Of a DNA stretch of 33,392 nt, positions 1 to 8,395 are shown piece by piece; positions within the stretch are counted from its first letter, which is position 1; each line of letters begins with the position of its first letter. The DNA is taken from contig JAHDEG010000005.1 in the NCBI GenBank assembly GCA_020628935.1, forward strand, positions 46,425 through 79,816, in the 5' to 3' direction. A program made the position numbers and the translations under genes. The notes under the pieces were generated by a model that worked only from the letters and a program-made list of their open reading frames with translations, was not told the DNA's origin and searched no databases. The stretch comes from Flavobacteriales bacterium. GTDB lineage: Bacteria; Bacteroidota; Bacteroidia; Flavobacteriales_G; JALEGO01.

Positions 1-909
1 AATTGGCATTGGAATTAGAAAAATAATGATTGGTGAAAAATATATAATAGAGTTTGTTGTGGTTAAATCGGTTATATCTTGTCCTGGGAAGTATTTGTAA
101 TATTTGAATAAAATTGAACAACAATAAATTAATGTATTAATGCTGAAAAGAACGATAGAGATATACCAAATATGGGGTTGAATAATGCATTGTGCGATTA
201 CTATGGGCATAAAAAGTATTAGGAATAATTTTAATTCGTTTTTAAGTTTTTGATGGATAAATTTTTTGGGTGTTTTTAACTCTAATGACAGTATATGTAT
301 TGGTTCGCAGTAATTGTAAAAACTAACGAGATACATGGTTAACGCCCAGCTTATAAAAAGGCTTACATAGTTTAGTTGCAATGATGAAATGAGTAAAATA
401 TAAAGTGAAATGAGTGTAAATGGGTTTCTGTTGATTGCTGATCGCCACTCGAAATTTTGTACTGGTATTATTTTATTTATAAGTTTTGATAAGCTAAGGT
501 GTGTTTCTTGTTTTTTTGAGTTTAGTAATGGTGTTATAAAACTTATTATTGGTATTGCTAATATGGGTGTGTAGTAATAGTTTGTTATTAGTATTGGCCA
601 TAGTATTATTAAACTTAATGTGGCGTACTCTAAACGAAGTATAGTATTAGATTGCTGAGTAATGGTTTTTAAAAAGTTATGATCTTTTCTGTTTTTTTGG
701 ATATTAAAACACGTTATTAATGTAAGAAGTAATGTAATTAGAACAACTGTTTGAGGCTCTTTAATGTTTGCAACATATATACAAAAAGCCGTATAGGCTA
801 CTAGTGTGGCTAAAAAATATACAAGTGGTGTTTCTTGAATAAAGTTTTTCGCCTGAAGTAGTCTAATTTTTAAAAATGTGCTTAAGGGCTTGTCATTTTT
901 AAATGTCAT
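1..909 (-). CDS. Polytopic membrane protein, 3' end cut by window edge
   Basis: An open frame runs from an ATG at 909 to base 1 without a stop (303 codons), so the C-terminus lies outside the window. The product begins MTFKNDKPLSTFLKIRL and then alternates hydrophobic helices with short basic loops; I count about eight likely membrane segments, for example around residues 29-48, 53-66, 97-125 and 165-195. The cytosolic loop around residues 150-160 contains FEWRSAINRNPF. The overall look resembles ABC-2-type permeases of Bacteroidota, but no diagnostic motif is visible, so this is only a suggestion; an ATPase gene beyond the edge would support it. It lies 80 bp downstream of the dehydrogenase-like gene on the same strand. 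The frame is real on length and hydrophobic pattern; the function is unknown. Confidence 0.7.
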   Translation of the reverse strand, partial: MTFKNDKPLSTFLKIRLLQAKNFIQETPLVYFLATLVAYTAFCIYVANIKEPQTVVLITLLLTLITCFNIQKNRKDHNFLKTITQQSNTILRLEYATLSLIILWPILITNYYYTPILAIPIISFITPLLNSKKQETHLSLSKLINKIIPVQNFEWRSAINRNPFTLISLYILLISSLQLNYVSLFISWALTMYLVSFYNYCEPIHILSLELKTPKKFIHQKLKNELKLFLILFMPIVIAQCIIQPHIWYISIVLFSINTLIYCCSILFKYYKYFPGQDITDLTTTNSIIYFSPIIIFLIPMPI

Positions 910-930
910 ACCATAAAGGTATTGTTATAT

Positions 931-948
931 ACTTGTTTATTTACAAGT
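931..948. repeat. Inverted repeat between dehydrogenase and membrane protein genes
   Basis: ACTTGT (931-936) is followed after six bases by its exact reverse complement ACAAGT (943-948). With a one-base bulge the pairing extends through flanking TAT/ATA to about 9 bp. There is no T-run after it on the minus strand, so it is a poor intrinsic terminator. It could be an operator or an RNA hairpin in the spacer upstream of the membrane protein gene. Confidence 0.4.
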
Positions 949-989
949 TATAATGATAAAAAGTGCTAAATAAATAATAGGTTTAAGTT

Positions 990-2186
990 TTACGAAACGT
1001 AATCTGTTAAGTAAGCAAATAAATCAGTTAGCTTTCCATTTTTAGTTATAGATGCTCTTTTAATGATTTCATCTTTATCGCCTTGAGTGAGCGCTGGTAA
1101 TATGTGTTGAATGTACTCGTTTCCAAAATCTTCTGATGCATCTTTAGGTAATTCACAAGGTAAATTATCTACCGACATTACGGAGACTGTGTTTTGAGAT
1201 GCTGTTGCAACTTCTTTTTCTTGAATGAAATCGTATTCAAAGTAAGGTTCACCTATAATGCACGGCCTAATCGTACATGCAATTGGGTCGTCAATGTCGC
1301 AGGTTATATCTGCTATTACTTTCATTTTATTAGAAGGATTTCTTAAATCTTCGTTTGAAAGTATTTTTGGGTATTTCGGGCTCCAAACATGACCTGTTAT
1401 TAGCATGTCAGTTTGTGAAAGATAGGTGTTTAATTTACAGTAAAATTTTTCAGGATTGTTATAGTAATCTTGTTTGGTAGAGAAACCACCCGTTTTTAAT
1501 TCATATAAATCTTCTATATCAGGATTACTGTATACTGGATAATCAAATGATTTATTCATGAAATCATTAGGGCTAACTTCTTTGTACTTTAGATAGTCCA
1601 AAATTTCTCGGGCTCCTTTACTAACTCTACCTGTACCAGTTAGTAGAACCTTAATATTTAATTTTGGTAGTCTATCAAGTTCAGACTCCATTTCTTTGCG
1701 ATCGTCACATTGGTAAGCGGGCTTTAATTTGAATTGATTAAATCGCTCGCCATAGGTTAAAAAGCCATTATAAGCCCCTACAACTCCTGCGTATCTTCCA
1801 AAGCCAATTAATCGTCTTCCCTTAGTGTTTGTGAGGCATTCATAGTCTACTAGATGAATGTTTTTCTCTAATACTTTGCGAAGCAAATCAGCATTATAAG
1901 GTTGCTTTTTTATAGTATGCGAGAAAAAGAAGAATGTTTTATTGTTGATTAACATGTTTTTAGGCACTTCTTTAACTCCTAAAATCACATCGCAATCATC
2001 AATATCATCAACTACTTTAATTCCGACACTTTCATATTGCTTGTCAGTAAAGCAGCGTATATCACTACTTTGCACTACTATTTCAACATCAGAATATTCA
2101 GCGTTTATTTGTTTACACTGATTTGGGCTTAGCGGAACTCTTTTATCTGAAGGTACTTTTCCTTCCTTAATGATACCGATTTTCAT
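990..2186 (-). CDS. Saccharopine dehydrogenase / alanine dehydrogenase-like NAD(P) oxidoreductase
   Basis: 398 aa with the AlaDH/PNT N-terminal signature IGIIKEGKVPSDKRVPLSP at residues 3-21. K72 (in VKEVP) and H90 (in FFFFSH) match the spacing of the Lys/His acid-base pair of alanine dehydrogenase and lysine-forming saccharopine dehydrogenase (LYS1). A glycine-rich nucleotide-binding turn, LLTGTGRVSKGAREIL, occurs near residues 180-195. Family knowledge gives NAD(P)-dependent amine/keto acid chemistry (L-alanine to pyruvate, or saccharopine to lysine plus 2-oxoglutarate); the sequence alone does not decide the substrate, though the length and HVWSPKYP region look more LYS1-like to me. Probably cytosolic. 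It starts 37 bp after the infB stop on the same strand, so it may be co-transcribed with rimP-nusA-infB. No defects seen. Confidence 0.8.
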   Translation of the reverse strand: MKIGIIKEGKVPSDKRVPLSPNQCKQINAEYSDVEIVVQSSDIRCFTDKQYESVGIKVVDDIDDCDVILGVKEVPKNMLINNKTFFFFSHTIKKQPYNADLLRKVLEKNIHLVDYECLTNTKGRRLIGFGRYAGVVGAYNGFLTYGERFNQFKLKPAYQCDDRKEMESELDRLPKLNIKVLLTGTGRVSKGAREILDYLKYKEVSPNDFMNKSFDYPVYSNPDIEDLYELKTGGFSTKQDYYNNPEKFYCKLNTYLSQTDMLITGHVWSPKYPKILSNEDLRNPSNKMKVIADITCDIDDPIACTIRPCIIGEPYFEYDFIQEKEVATASQNTVSVMSVDNLPCELPKDASEDFGNEYIQHILPALTQGDKDEIIKRASITKNGKLTDLFAYLTDYVS

Positions 2187-2223
2187 AATAAAAAGTATTT
2201 ATAAGTTGGAAAATATGAATGAA

Positions 2224-5019
2224 TTATAGCTTAGTTTGTACTTCTACTTCTTCATATCCTTCAATAACATCTCCTACTTTAATGTCGTTGTATTTATGAA
2301 TATTTAATCCACACTCGTATCCTTTCTTCACTTCTTTAACGTCATCTTTAAAACGTTTAAGTGAACCAAGTTCTCCTGTGTGAATAACAATTCCATCACG
2401 TATAAGACGGATTTTAGTATTTCTTGTTACTTTACCATCTGTTACAAAACAACCAGCAATTGTACCAACTTTAGTTATTTTGAATGTTTCTCGTACTTCA
2501 ATATTACAAACAATTGTTTCTTCAATTGTCGGAGCAAGCATGCCTTCCATTGCAGATTTAATTTCTTCAATGGCTTTGTAGATAATAGAATAAAGTCTAA
2601 TATCAATTTGCTCTTTTTCTGCTAGTTTGCGTGTTGCACTTGATGGTCGTACTTGGAAACCAACAATAATTGCATCTGAAGCAGAGGCGAGTAATACATC
2701 TGATTCAGATATCTGTCCAACAGATTTGTGAATAATATTAACTTGAATTTTTTCTGTAGTAAGTTTAAGTAATGAATCAGATAATGCTTCAATAGATCCA
2801 TCAACATCACCTTTAACAATGATATTAAGTTCTTGGAAGTCACCAATTGCAATACGTCTACCAATTTCATCAAGTGTAATATGCTTTTGAGCTCTAATAC
2901 CTTGTTCTCTAATTAATTGTTGACGTTTAGTTGCTATGTTTTTAGCTTCTTTTTCATCTGCTAAAACATTGAAGCGATCACCTGCACTTGGAGCTCCATC
3001 TAAACCTAGTATAGATACTGGAGATGCTGGACCAGCTTCTTTAACAGAAGCGCCCAACTCATTAAACATGGCTTTTACTTTACCAGAATAGCTTCCTGCA
3101 AGTAAAACATCACCTATTCTTAACGTTCCGTTTTGTACAAGTATGTTTGAAACGTATCCTCTACCTTTATCTAAAGAAGATTCAATAATCGTACCCGAAC
3201 CCGAACGTTTTGGATTTGCTTTGAGCTCTAGTAACTCAGCCTCTAATAGAATTTTCTCTAAAAGAAGATCCATATTCATTCCTTTCTTTGCAGAAATTTC
3301 TTGGCACTGGAATTTACCTCCCCAGTCTTCTACAAGAATATCCATCGTAGAAAGCTGTTCTCTAACTCTATCTGGGTTGGCCCCGTCTTTATCAATTTTG
3401 TTAATGGCAAAAACCATAGGAACACCTGCAGCCTGAGCATGATTAATTGCTTCTTTGGTTTGAGGCATTACACTATCGTCAGCTGCAATAACGATTACAG
3501 CAACATCAGTTACTTGCGCACCCCTTGCTCTCATGGCTGTAAACGCTTCGTGACCAGGGGTATCTAAAAATGTTATTTTTTTGTCGTTTACTGCTACACT
3601 GTAAGCACCAATATGTTGTGTTATACCACCTGCTTCACCAGCGATAACGTTACTCTTTCTAACGTAATCCAGTAAAGAGGTTTTACCATGATCAACGTGT
3701 CCCATTACCGTAATAATTGGAGAACGTTCAACTAAATCTTCTGGTTTATCTTCTTCGGTTTCAATAGATTCTTGAACATCTGCAGAGGTAAACTCTACCG
3801 AGTAACCAAATTCTTCTGCTACAATAGTTTCAGCATCTAAACGTTGGTTAATAGATACAAATAAACCTAATGACATACATGCAGAAATAATGTCATTAAC
3901 AGGTACATCCATCATTCCTGATAGTTGGTTTGCAGTTACAAACTCTGTAACCTGTAATATTTTTTTCTCCACTTCTTCTTGCAGTGCTTGCTCTTCAGCC
4001 TGAACACTTGCAGCGTCTCTTTTTGCTTTTCTATACTTAGAACCTTTTGATTTTCCCTTAGAACTTAGTCTAGCCAGTGTTTCACGAACTTCTTTCTGAA
4101 TTTGTTCTTCCGTTAGAGGCGCTTTTTTAACTACTGGTCTGCCAGTTCCTCCACCTGGTTTTCTTTTATTCTGGTGGAAAGATCTACTTTCTTTTGCTAA
4201 ATCAACCTTATTAGGTCCTGATTTAATAATTCTCTTCCTTTTTTTCTTCTCGCCATCAGATGATCGAGGAGTTTTTTTGCGTTCGGGTGGAAGTTCAATT
4301 TTGTTGATAACCTTAGGGCCATCAAGTTTTTTGATGGTTGCCTTAATTAATTCAGGCTCTTTAGGTTGTTCTTTCTCTTTTTTAGGTTGTTCCTTAATTT
4401 CAGCAACTTTTGGTCTTATACCAGGCTGCTTTTTAGGAGCTTGTTTTTTAGGCTCTTCTTTGGGTTTTTCAACCTTTGGCTTTTTCTTTTTAAATTGATC
4501 TAAATCAATTTTGCCAACTATATTTATATCACCGGAACCTTCAGCTGTAGTTTCTTCAATAGAGACTTTGTTATATTCCTCTCCTTTGGTTTCAGTCGCA
4601 GTAGGTTCACTAGTATCTTCTTTAGCTTCAGGAGTTGGTTCAACTTGAGTGTTTTCTTCTTTAACAGGAGCTTCTTCTTGAACTTCAGGAGCCGAGGCTA
4701 CATTTTCAATGTTTTTGATGATAATTTCATCTTGCTCTTCGTTATTTCTCTTATCATTACCTGCATTAGGATCAATACTCTCTAAAGAAATAGTTTCTTT
4801 TTTGGTTCGATCAGCACCAACAAGTTTCGATTCTTCTCTTACTGCCTTATCTGCCTGATACTCATTAAGCAATAAGTCGTACATTTCAGATGGAACCTTC
4901 GTATTAGGGTTCGCTTCTATATCATGTCCATTAGAAGATAGATAATCAATAATTGTACTAATCGATTGATTAAATTCTCTTGCTACTTTACTTAACCGTT
5001 TTGTTGGTCCTCCTGCCAT
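2224..5019 (-). CDS. infB: Translation initiation factor IF-2
   Basis: 931 aa, a normal length for Bacteroidota IF-2. It is the GTPase that brings fMet-tRNA to the 30S subunit and promotes subunit joining. An IF2_N module is at about residues 7-55, followed by a long Lys/Glu/Pro-rich, probably disordered linker to about 330 and a second IF2_N-like segment near 350-420. The G domain shows G1 GHVDHGKT at 440-447, the switch segment [12 protein letters not shown]3 DTPGH at 486-490 and G4 NKID at 540-543. Domains II, III and the fMet-tRNA-binding C-terminal barrel follow ([15 protein letters not shown]; ending EVEVQTKL). It lies 48 bp after nusA on the same strand, the classic rimP-nusA-infB order. 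The start [13 protein letters not shown] fits the family. Several long opposite-strand frames over this gene are antisense shadows. Confidence 0.98.
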   Translation of the reverse strand: MAGGPTKRLSKVAREFNQSISTIIDYLSSNGHDIEANPNTKVPSEMYDLLLNEYQADKAVREESKLVGADRTKKETISLESIDPNAGNDKRNNEEQDEIIIKNIENVASAPEVQEEAPVKEENTQVEPTPEAKEDTSEPTATETKGEEYNKVSIEETTAEGSGDINIVGKIDLDQFKKKKPKVEKPKEEPKKQAPKKQPGIRPKVAEIKEQPKKEKEQPKEPELIKATIKKLDGPKVINKIELPPERKKTPRSSDGEKKKRKRIIKSGPNKVDLAKESRSFHQNKRKPGGGTGRPVVKKAPLTEEQIQKEVRETLARLSSKGKSKGSKYRKAKRDAASVQAEEQALQEEVEKKILQVTEFVTANQLSGMMDVPVNDIISACMSLGLFVSINQRLDAETIVAEEFGYSVEFTSADVQESIETEEDKPEDLVERSPIITVMGHVDHGKTSLLDYVRKSNVIAGEAGGITQHIGAYSVAVNDKKITFLDTPGHEAFTAMRARGAQVTDVAVIVIAADDSVMPQTKEAINHAQAAGVPMVFAINKIDKDGANPDRVREQLSTMDILVEDWGGKFQCQEISAKKGMNMDLLLEKILLEAELLELKANPKRSGSGTIIESSLDKGRGYVSNILVQNGTLRIGDVLLAGSYSGKVKAMFNELGASVKEAGPASPVSILGLDGAPSAGDRFNVLADEKEAKNIATKRQQLIREQGIRAQKHITLDEIGRRIAIGDFQELNIIVKGDVDGSIEALSDSLLKLTTEKIQVNIIHKSVGQISESDVLLASASDAIIVGFQVRPSSATRKLAEKEQIDIRLYSIIYKAIEEIKSAMEGMLAPTIEETIVCNIEVRETFKITKVGTIAGCFVTDGKVTRNTKIRLIRDGIVIHTGELGSLKRFKDDVKEVKKGYECGLNIHKYNDIKVGDVIEGYEEVEVQTKL

Positions 5020-5067
5020 AAAAGTTTTGTTCTATTTGTGTTAATTGAATGGTTTAATTTCAATAAT

Positions 5068-6303
5068 TTATTCAAATTCTGTTTTAAGAATCGAAATTAC
5101 TTCTTCAATTGTTTCTTGCTCTAAATCTGTTCTAGATACTAAATCTGCAACGCTTAAATCTAATATACTTTTGGCTGTGTCACAACCTACAGATTTTAAT
5201 TCGTCAATAATCCAGCTATCGATTTCATCAGTAAATTCATCTAAATCTACATCTTCAAATTCCTCTGTTGATTCTCTAAATACATCTAGTTCGAAACCAG
5301 TTAGTTTACCTGCTAATTTAATATTATGTCCTCCTTTACCTATTGCCATAGAAACTTGGTCCGGCTTAAGGTATACGCTGGCTCTTCCTTTATCTTCGTG
5401 TAATTCAATACTAGATACTTTTGCCGGACTCAATGCTCTAGATATGTATAGTGGAATATTGCCTGTAAAATTAATTACATCTATATTTTCATTCCTCAAC
5501 TCCCTAACAATACCGTGTATTCTTGAACCTTTCATACCAACGCATGCTCCTACAGGATCAACTCTATCATCGTATGATTCTACAGCTACTTTTGCGCGCT
5601 CACCAGGTTCTCTAACAATATTTTTAATAGTAATTAAACCATCAAATACTTCAGGAACTTCTCTTTCAAAAAGCTTCGACAAAAATACTGGAGACGTTCT
5701 CGATAATATAATAGTAGGGTTGTTGTTTTTCATTTCAACCTTAGCTACTACTGCATTTAGTGAATCACCTTTTTTGTAAAAGTCGCTAGGTATTTGCTCA
5801 CTTCTTGGTAAAACGAGCTCGTTTCCATCGTCATCAAGAATAAGAATCTCTCTTTTCCAAATTTGATGAACCTCACCAGAGATAATCTCTCCAACACGAT
5901 CTTTATATTTTTCGTAGATAGTTTCTTTCTCTAGTTCGCTAATTTTGGCAACTAAATTTTGACGCATCGAAAGTATAGCTCTCCTACCAAAGTCTTCAAT
6001 TTGAACAGGTTCAGCAAATTCTTCATCAACTTCAATATCAGGTATTTGACGAACAGCTAAACTAAATTCAATTTCGTTATTAGGGTCTTCCACCTTTCCA
6101 TCTTCAACTACATTGCGGTAGCGAAAAAGCTCTAGGTGACCTTTGTCTGTATTTACAATTACATCACAATTACTTTCTTCCCCAAATTTTCTGGTTAACA
6201 TACCATGAAAAACATCTTCTAAAATGCTCATCATTGTTTCTCTATCAATATTCTTGATATCTTTAAAATCCGAAAACGAGTCAATTAATTCATCAGCATT
6301 CAT
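5068..6303 (-). CDS. nusA: Transcription termination/antitermination protein NusA
   Basis: 411 aa. NusA binds RNA polymerase and nascent RNA and modulates pausing, termination and rRNA antitermination. Domains in order: the NusA N-terminal polymerase-binding domain (about 1-125), an S1 domain (about 130-200; GEIISGEVHQIWKRE), then KH1 (around 225-290, VDPVGACVGMKGSRI) and KH2 (around 295-350, VSMAIGKGGHNIKLAGKL). KH2 has an intact GKGG. The acidic tail (EEFEDVDLDEF) and a short helical C-terminus replace the AR1/AR2 repeats of the E. coli protein, which is usual outside proteobacteria. It starts 6 bp after the rimP stop and is followed by infB, so the three are almost certainly one transcript. 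The long plus-strand frame over it (5045-5779) is a Ser/Leu-rich shadow. Confidence 0.97.
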   Translation of the reverse strand: MNADELIDSFSDFKDIKNIDRETMMSILEDVFHGMLTRKFGEESNCDVIVNTDKGHLELFRYRNVVEDGKVEDPNNEIEFSLAVRQIPDIEVDEEFAEPVQIEDFGRRAILSMRQNLVAKISELEKETIYEKYKDRVGEIISGEVHQIWKREILILDDDGNELVLPRSEQIPSDFYKKGDSLNAVVAKVEMKNNNPTIILSRTSPVFLSKLFEREVPEVFDGLITIKNIVREPGERAKVAVESYDDRVDPVGACVGMKGSRIHGIVRELRNENIDVINFTGNIPLYISRALSPAKVSSIELHEDKGRASVYLKPDQVSMAIGKGGHNIKLAGKLTGFELDVFRESTEEFEDVDLDEFTDEIDSWIIDELKSVGCDTAKSILDLSVADLVSRTDLEQETIEEVISILKTEFE

Positions 6304-6309
6304 AGTAAA

Positions 6310-6780
6310 CTAGTTTCTATTTTTTTTAAAGGATATAACTACTTTCGCTTTTTTGATAGCATCCATAGCAATTACTTCCTGCTTAATTGTTTTTACCTTT
6401 TTTTTACCTTCTTTGGTTACTTCTTCGTATTCCAACTCTATTTCAGAATCGGTTACTTTTGTCAGTGTTCCAGTTATTTCTTTGTCATTGGTTGTAACTT
6501 CTAAATCTCTACCAATGTTTTTAATATATTGCTTATGAACCTTTAAAGGTTTGCTTAAATCAGGTGAACTTACTATGAGTGCAAAATCATCTTCTTCTCT
6601 ATCTAAATTTCTTTCAAGAAAACGGTTTATTTCTTTGCATCCTTCTACTGAAATACCAGAAGGCGTATCTACTGCAACTCTAATGTTGTTATGAGAATCA
6701 ATGTTTAAGTCAACCAGAAAGTAATCTGTGTCTTCAAACTTTGCCTTTAGTAATTCGTGTATGTCTTGTTCACTAATCAT
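6310..6780 (-). CDS. rimP: Ribosome maturation factor RimP
   Basis: 156 aa from the ATG at 6780. RimP assists 30S subunit assembly. The N-terminal alpha/beta domain has the family signature LIVSSPDLSKPL (canonical VSSPGxxRPL), followed by an SH3-like C-terminal domain (ITGTLTKVTDSEIELEYEEV). There are two in-frame starts: ATG 6780 gives MISEQDIHEL, which begins where the family fold begins, while ATG 6810 (or a TTG at 6816) adds a ten-residue extension encoded by a terminator-like hairpin. I prefer 6780, but use of 6810 would couple translation to the hairpin. First gene of rimP-nusA-infB, with its own promoter -7 box at 6826-6833. The G of GGPxSRPL-type motifs is replaced by D here (SPDLSKPL). 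Confidence 0.93.
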   Translation of the reverse strand: MISEQDIHELLKAKFEDTDYFLVDLNIDSHNNIRVAVDTPSGISVEGCKEINRFLERNLDREEDDFALIVSSPDLSKPLKVHKQYIKNIGRDLEVTTNDKEITGTLTKVTDSEIELEYEEVTKEGKKKVKTIKQEVIAMDAIKKAKVVISFKKNRN

Positions 6781-6784
6781 AAAT

Positions 6785-6807
6785 AAAAAAGAGGGACTTG
6801 CCCCCTC
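6785..6807 (-). terminator. Terminator-like hairpin in the rimP leader (candidate attenuator)
   Basis: On the minus strand GAGGG (6807-6803) pairs with CCCTC (6795-6791) across a seven-base loop and is followed at once by six T (6790-6785), the form of an intrinsic terminator; one outer G-U pair may extend the stem to 6 bp. It sits after the rimP promoter -7 box and ends four bases before the rimP ATG, so it lies inside the rimP transcript, although it could also end read-through from the upstream nifU-like gene. An in-frame ATG at 6810 directly precedes it. Confidence 0.65.
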
Positions 6808-6825
6808 CATAATCAATTATCTGTG

Positions 6826-6833
6826 CAAAGGTA
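6826..6833 (-). promoter_or_regulatory. Promoter -7 box for rimP-nusA-infB
   Basis: TACCTTTG on the minus strand is an exact match to the Bacteroidota -7 consensus TAnnTTTG, 45 bp upstream of the preferred rimP start. A TTG lies 24 bp further upstream as a possible -33 element. Transcription would begin around 6818-6822, giving a leader of only about 40 nt that is mostly hairpin. Confidence 0.6.
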
Positions 6834-6863
6834 GTAAATCTTTAATAAATATCTTTACAATTA

Positions 6864-7103
6864 TTAAATACTAACTACTTTTTTTATTTCTGGCACGTTT
6901 CTTCGAATAGCATCTTCTACTCCCGAAGTAAACGTCATAGTATTCATATCACAGGTTTTACACGCACCCGTAAATGAAACATGTAGCTCCATTTCATCTG
7001 TAATTTCAATAACCTCAATGTCTCCACCATCTTTATTTAAAAATGGTCTTATTTCATTTAATGCTTTATGAACAGACTCTTTAATTGTAATTAAATCAGG
7101 CAT
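6864..7103 (-). CDS. NifU C-terminal-domain (Nfu-type) iron-sulfur carrier
   Basis: 79 aa, essentially one NifU_C domain. The central FTGACKTCDMNTMTF (about residues 50-64) carries the two-cysteine CxxC by which Nfu proteins hold a bridging [4Fe-4S] or [2Fe-2S] cluster between two subunits; GVEDAIRRNVPEI is the typical end. Role from family: cluster scaffold/carrier passing Fe-S clusters to target enzymes in the cytosol. It starts 9 bp after the stop of mrp, itself an Fe-S cluster carrier ATPase, so the two likely work together and share a transcript. No N-terminal NifU or A-type domain is present, and the short length is normal for stand-alone Nfu proteins. Confidence 0.9.
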   Translation of the reverse strand: MPDLITIKESVHKALNEIRPFLNKDGGDIEVIEITDEMELHVSFTGACKTCDMNTMTFTSGVEDAIRRNVPEIKKVVSI

Positions 7104-7112
7104 AGAGTAAAG

Positions 7113-8171
7113 TTAAAGATTAATTATTTTTTCAAGCTTGTTGGTCATTTCTAATATGGCTAACGCTTGTGGAGTTGTTTCTTGCAATACAGCTGGTCTT
7201 CCTGCATCACCTGCTTCTCTTATACTTTGTACGAGAGGTATTTGACCTATTAAGGGTACATTAATCTCTTCTGCTAAATTTTTAGCTCCGTCCCTTCCAA
7301 AAATATAATATTTATTGTCAGGTAATTCAGCTGGTGTAAACCATGACATGTTCTCAACTAAACCAATAACGGGTATTTTTAAATTTGGGTTTAGAAACAT
7401 ATTTACCCCCTTTTTTGCATCTGCTAACGCAACTGCCTGAGGTGTGCTAACCACAATAGCGCCACTTACAGGTACAGAATTTACAAGTGTTAAATGTATA
7501 TCGCCAGTACCTGGGGGTAAATCAATAAAAACAACGTCTAAATCGCCCCAATGAACATCTCTAAACATTTGGTTAAGTGCCTTACCTGCCATCGGACCTC
7601 TCCAAATAACCGCTTGGTTTATGTCAGCAAAAAAACCGATAGATAAAATCTTGACTCCGTGACTTTCAACAGGTATCATTAGTTGTTTACCGTCTATCTC
7701 TTTAATTTCTGGTTTTTCATGTATTACATCAAACATCATAGGTATTGATGGTCCGTAAATATCGGCATCTACTAAACCAACTTTATAACCTTTTAAAACC
7801 ATTGCAGCGGCTAGGTTTGCTGTAATAGTTGATTTACCTACACCACCTTTTCCTGAAGAAACTGCAATAATGTGTTTAACACCCGGCATAATCGTTCTAT
7901 GCTCAGGGCTTCGAGTTTTAGCATCTCCTAACGGAATAATTTCAACTTCAACTTCAACACCAGAGTACGTTTTTGTAATATGGTGTACGCAGGCCTCTTC
8001 CATGCGTTTTTTATTGTGCATGGCTGGGTTACTAACAGCCAACTTGAAAGCAATTTTATTTTCAGTTATTTCTAGGTTTGAAACTAGGTTTAACTCAATT
8101 ATATCCTTTTTTAAATCAGGCTCAATAACAAAACTTAGCGCATGTTTTACCTGTTCTTCGGTTAAGATCAT
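7113..8171 (-). CDS. mrp: Mrp/ApbC-family Fe-S cluster carrier ATPase
   Basis: 352 aa. An N-terminal MIP18/DUF59 domain (about 1-85) is followed by a ParA/MinD-type P-loop NTPase with the deviant Walker A SGKGGVGKST (106-115), DADIYGPSIP, FIDLPPGTGD and GLVENMSWF. From the family, Mrp/ApbC binds ATP and carries an Fe-S cluster to apo-proteins. The CxxC that usually follows the ENMS motif (cluster ligands at the dimer interface) is absent: the segment reads ENMSWFTPAELPDNKYY. I recall this from other Bacteroidota homologues but cannot check it. First gene of a two-gene unit with the Nfu-like protein. Upstream are a TACTTTTG box (8219-8226) and a stem-loop (8186-8205). Confidence 0.94.
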   Translation of the reverse strand: MILTEEQVKHALSFVIEPDLKKDIIELNLVSNLEITENKIAFKLAVSNPAMHNKKRMEEACVHHITKTYSGVEVEVEIIPLGDAKTRSPEHRTIMPGVKHIIAVSSGKGGVGKSTITANLAAAMVLKGYKVGLVDADIYGPSIPMMFDVIHEKPEIKEIDGKQLMIPVESHGVKILSIGFFADINQAVIWRGPMAGKALNQMFRDVHWGDLDVVFIDLPPGTGDIHLTLVNSVPVSGAIVVSTPQAVALADAKKGVNMFLNPNLKIPVIGLVENMSWFTPAELPDNKYYIFGRDGAKNLAEEINVPLIGQIPLVQSIREAGDAGRPAVLQETTPQALAILEMTNKLEKIINL

Positions 8172-8185
8172 TCTTTTTTCTTAGC

Positions 8186-8205
8186 GTAACATATTTTTAT
8201 GCTAC
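8186..8205 (-). promoter_or_regulatory. Stem-loop in the mrp 5' untranslated region
   Basis: As minus-strand RNA the arms 8205-8198 and 8093-equivalent 8193-8186 pair over 8 bp (one G-U), with an AAAA loop. It lies 14 bp before the mrp start codon and after the candidate -7 box, so it would be in the leader. As DNA it is also a near-perfect inverted repeat that a regulator could bind. No T-run follows, so it is not a terminator. Confidence 0.4.
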
Positions 8206-8218
8206 ATGTTTTAAAATA

Positions 8219-8226
8219 CAAAAGTA
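8219..8226 (-). promoter_or_regulatory. Promoter -7 box for mrp
   Basis: TACTTTTG on the minus strand matches TAnnTTTG exactly, 47 bp upstream of the mrp ATG. A second exact match, TAGCTTTG, lies further upstream at 8348-8355 and could drive a longer leader. No clear -33 element was found for either. Confidence 0.5.
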
Positions 8227-8395
8227 GTCATTTGAAGCTATTCTGGCTTTACGCTTTAGTTTACATTTCCTCATTTGTAATTTACTAGGCAAACACAAGC
8301 TTACAAGTTCGCTTGCTTGTTGCTTTTAAATTATCAATTCGGTAATGCAAAGCTATCACTCCAATCCAGGCTAATCACCAGCCAAAACTAGGTTA
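8227..8395. other. Intergenic DNA between the ATL gene and the mrp promoter
   Basis: No convincing open frame on either strand. It holds a second minus-strand TAnnTTTG match (TAGCTTTG, 8348-8355), a short GGCT/AGCC inverted repeat just left of the ATL stop (about 8369-8383), and an imperfect inverted repeat around 8291-8325 (GCAAACACAAGC opposed to GCTTGCTTGTTGC). None is followed by a good T-run on the minus strand. A long mrp leader or a small RNA is possible but not supported further. Confidence 0.4.

Noticed and set aside
931-948. Inverted repeat as an intrinsic terminator
   Set aside because: The stem is AT-rich and no T-run follows on the minus strand.
3143-3567. Plus-strand frames opposite infB
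   Set aside because: They mirror the conserved IF-2 G domain codons and show no protein features of their own.
5045-5779. Plus-strand open frame of 244 codons opposite nusA
   Set aside because: It lies wholly antisense to a clear NusA, is a monotonous Ser/Leu/Thr-rich product with no domain, and has no promoter box; an antisense shadow.
8348-8355. TAGCTTTG as the main mrp promoter
   Set aside because: It is an exact match but 177 bp from the gene, while a closer exact match exists at 8219-8226; kept only as a secondary possibility.
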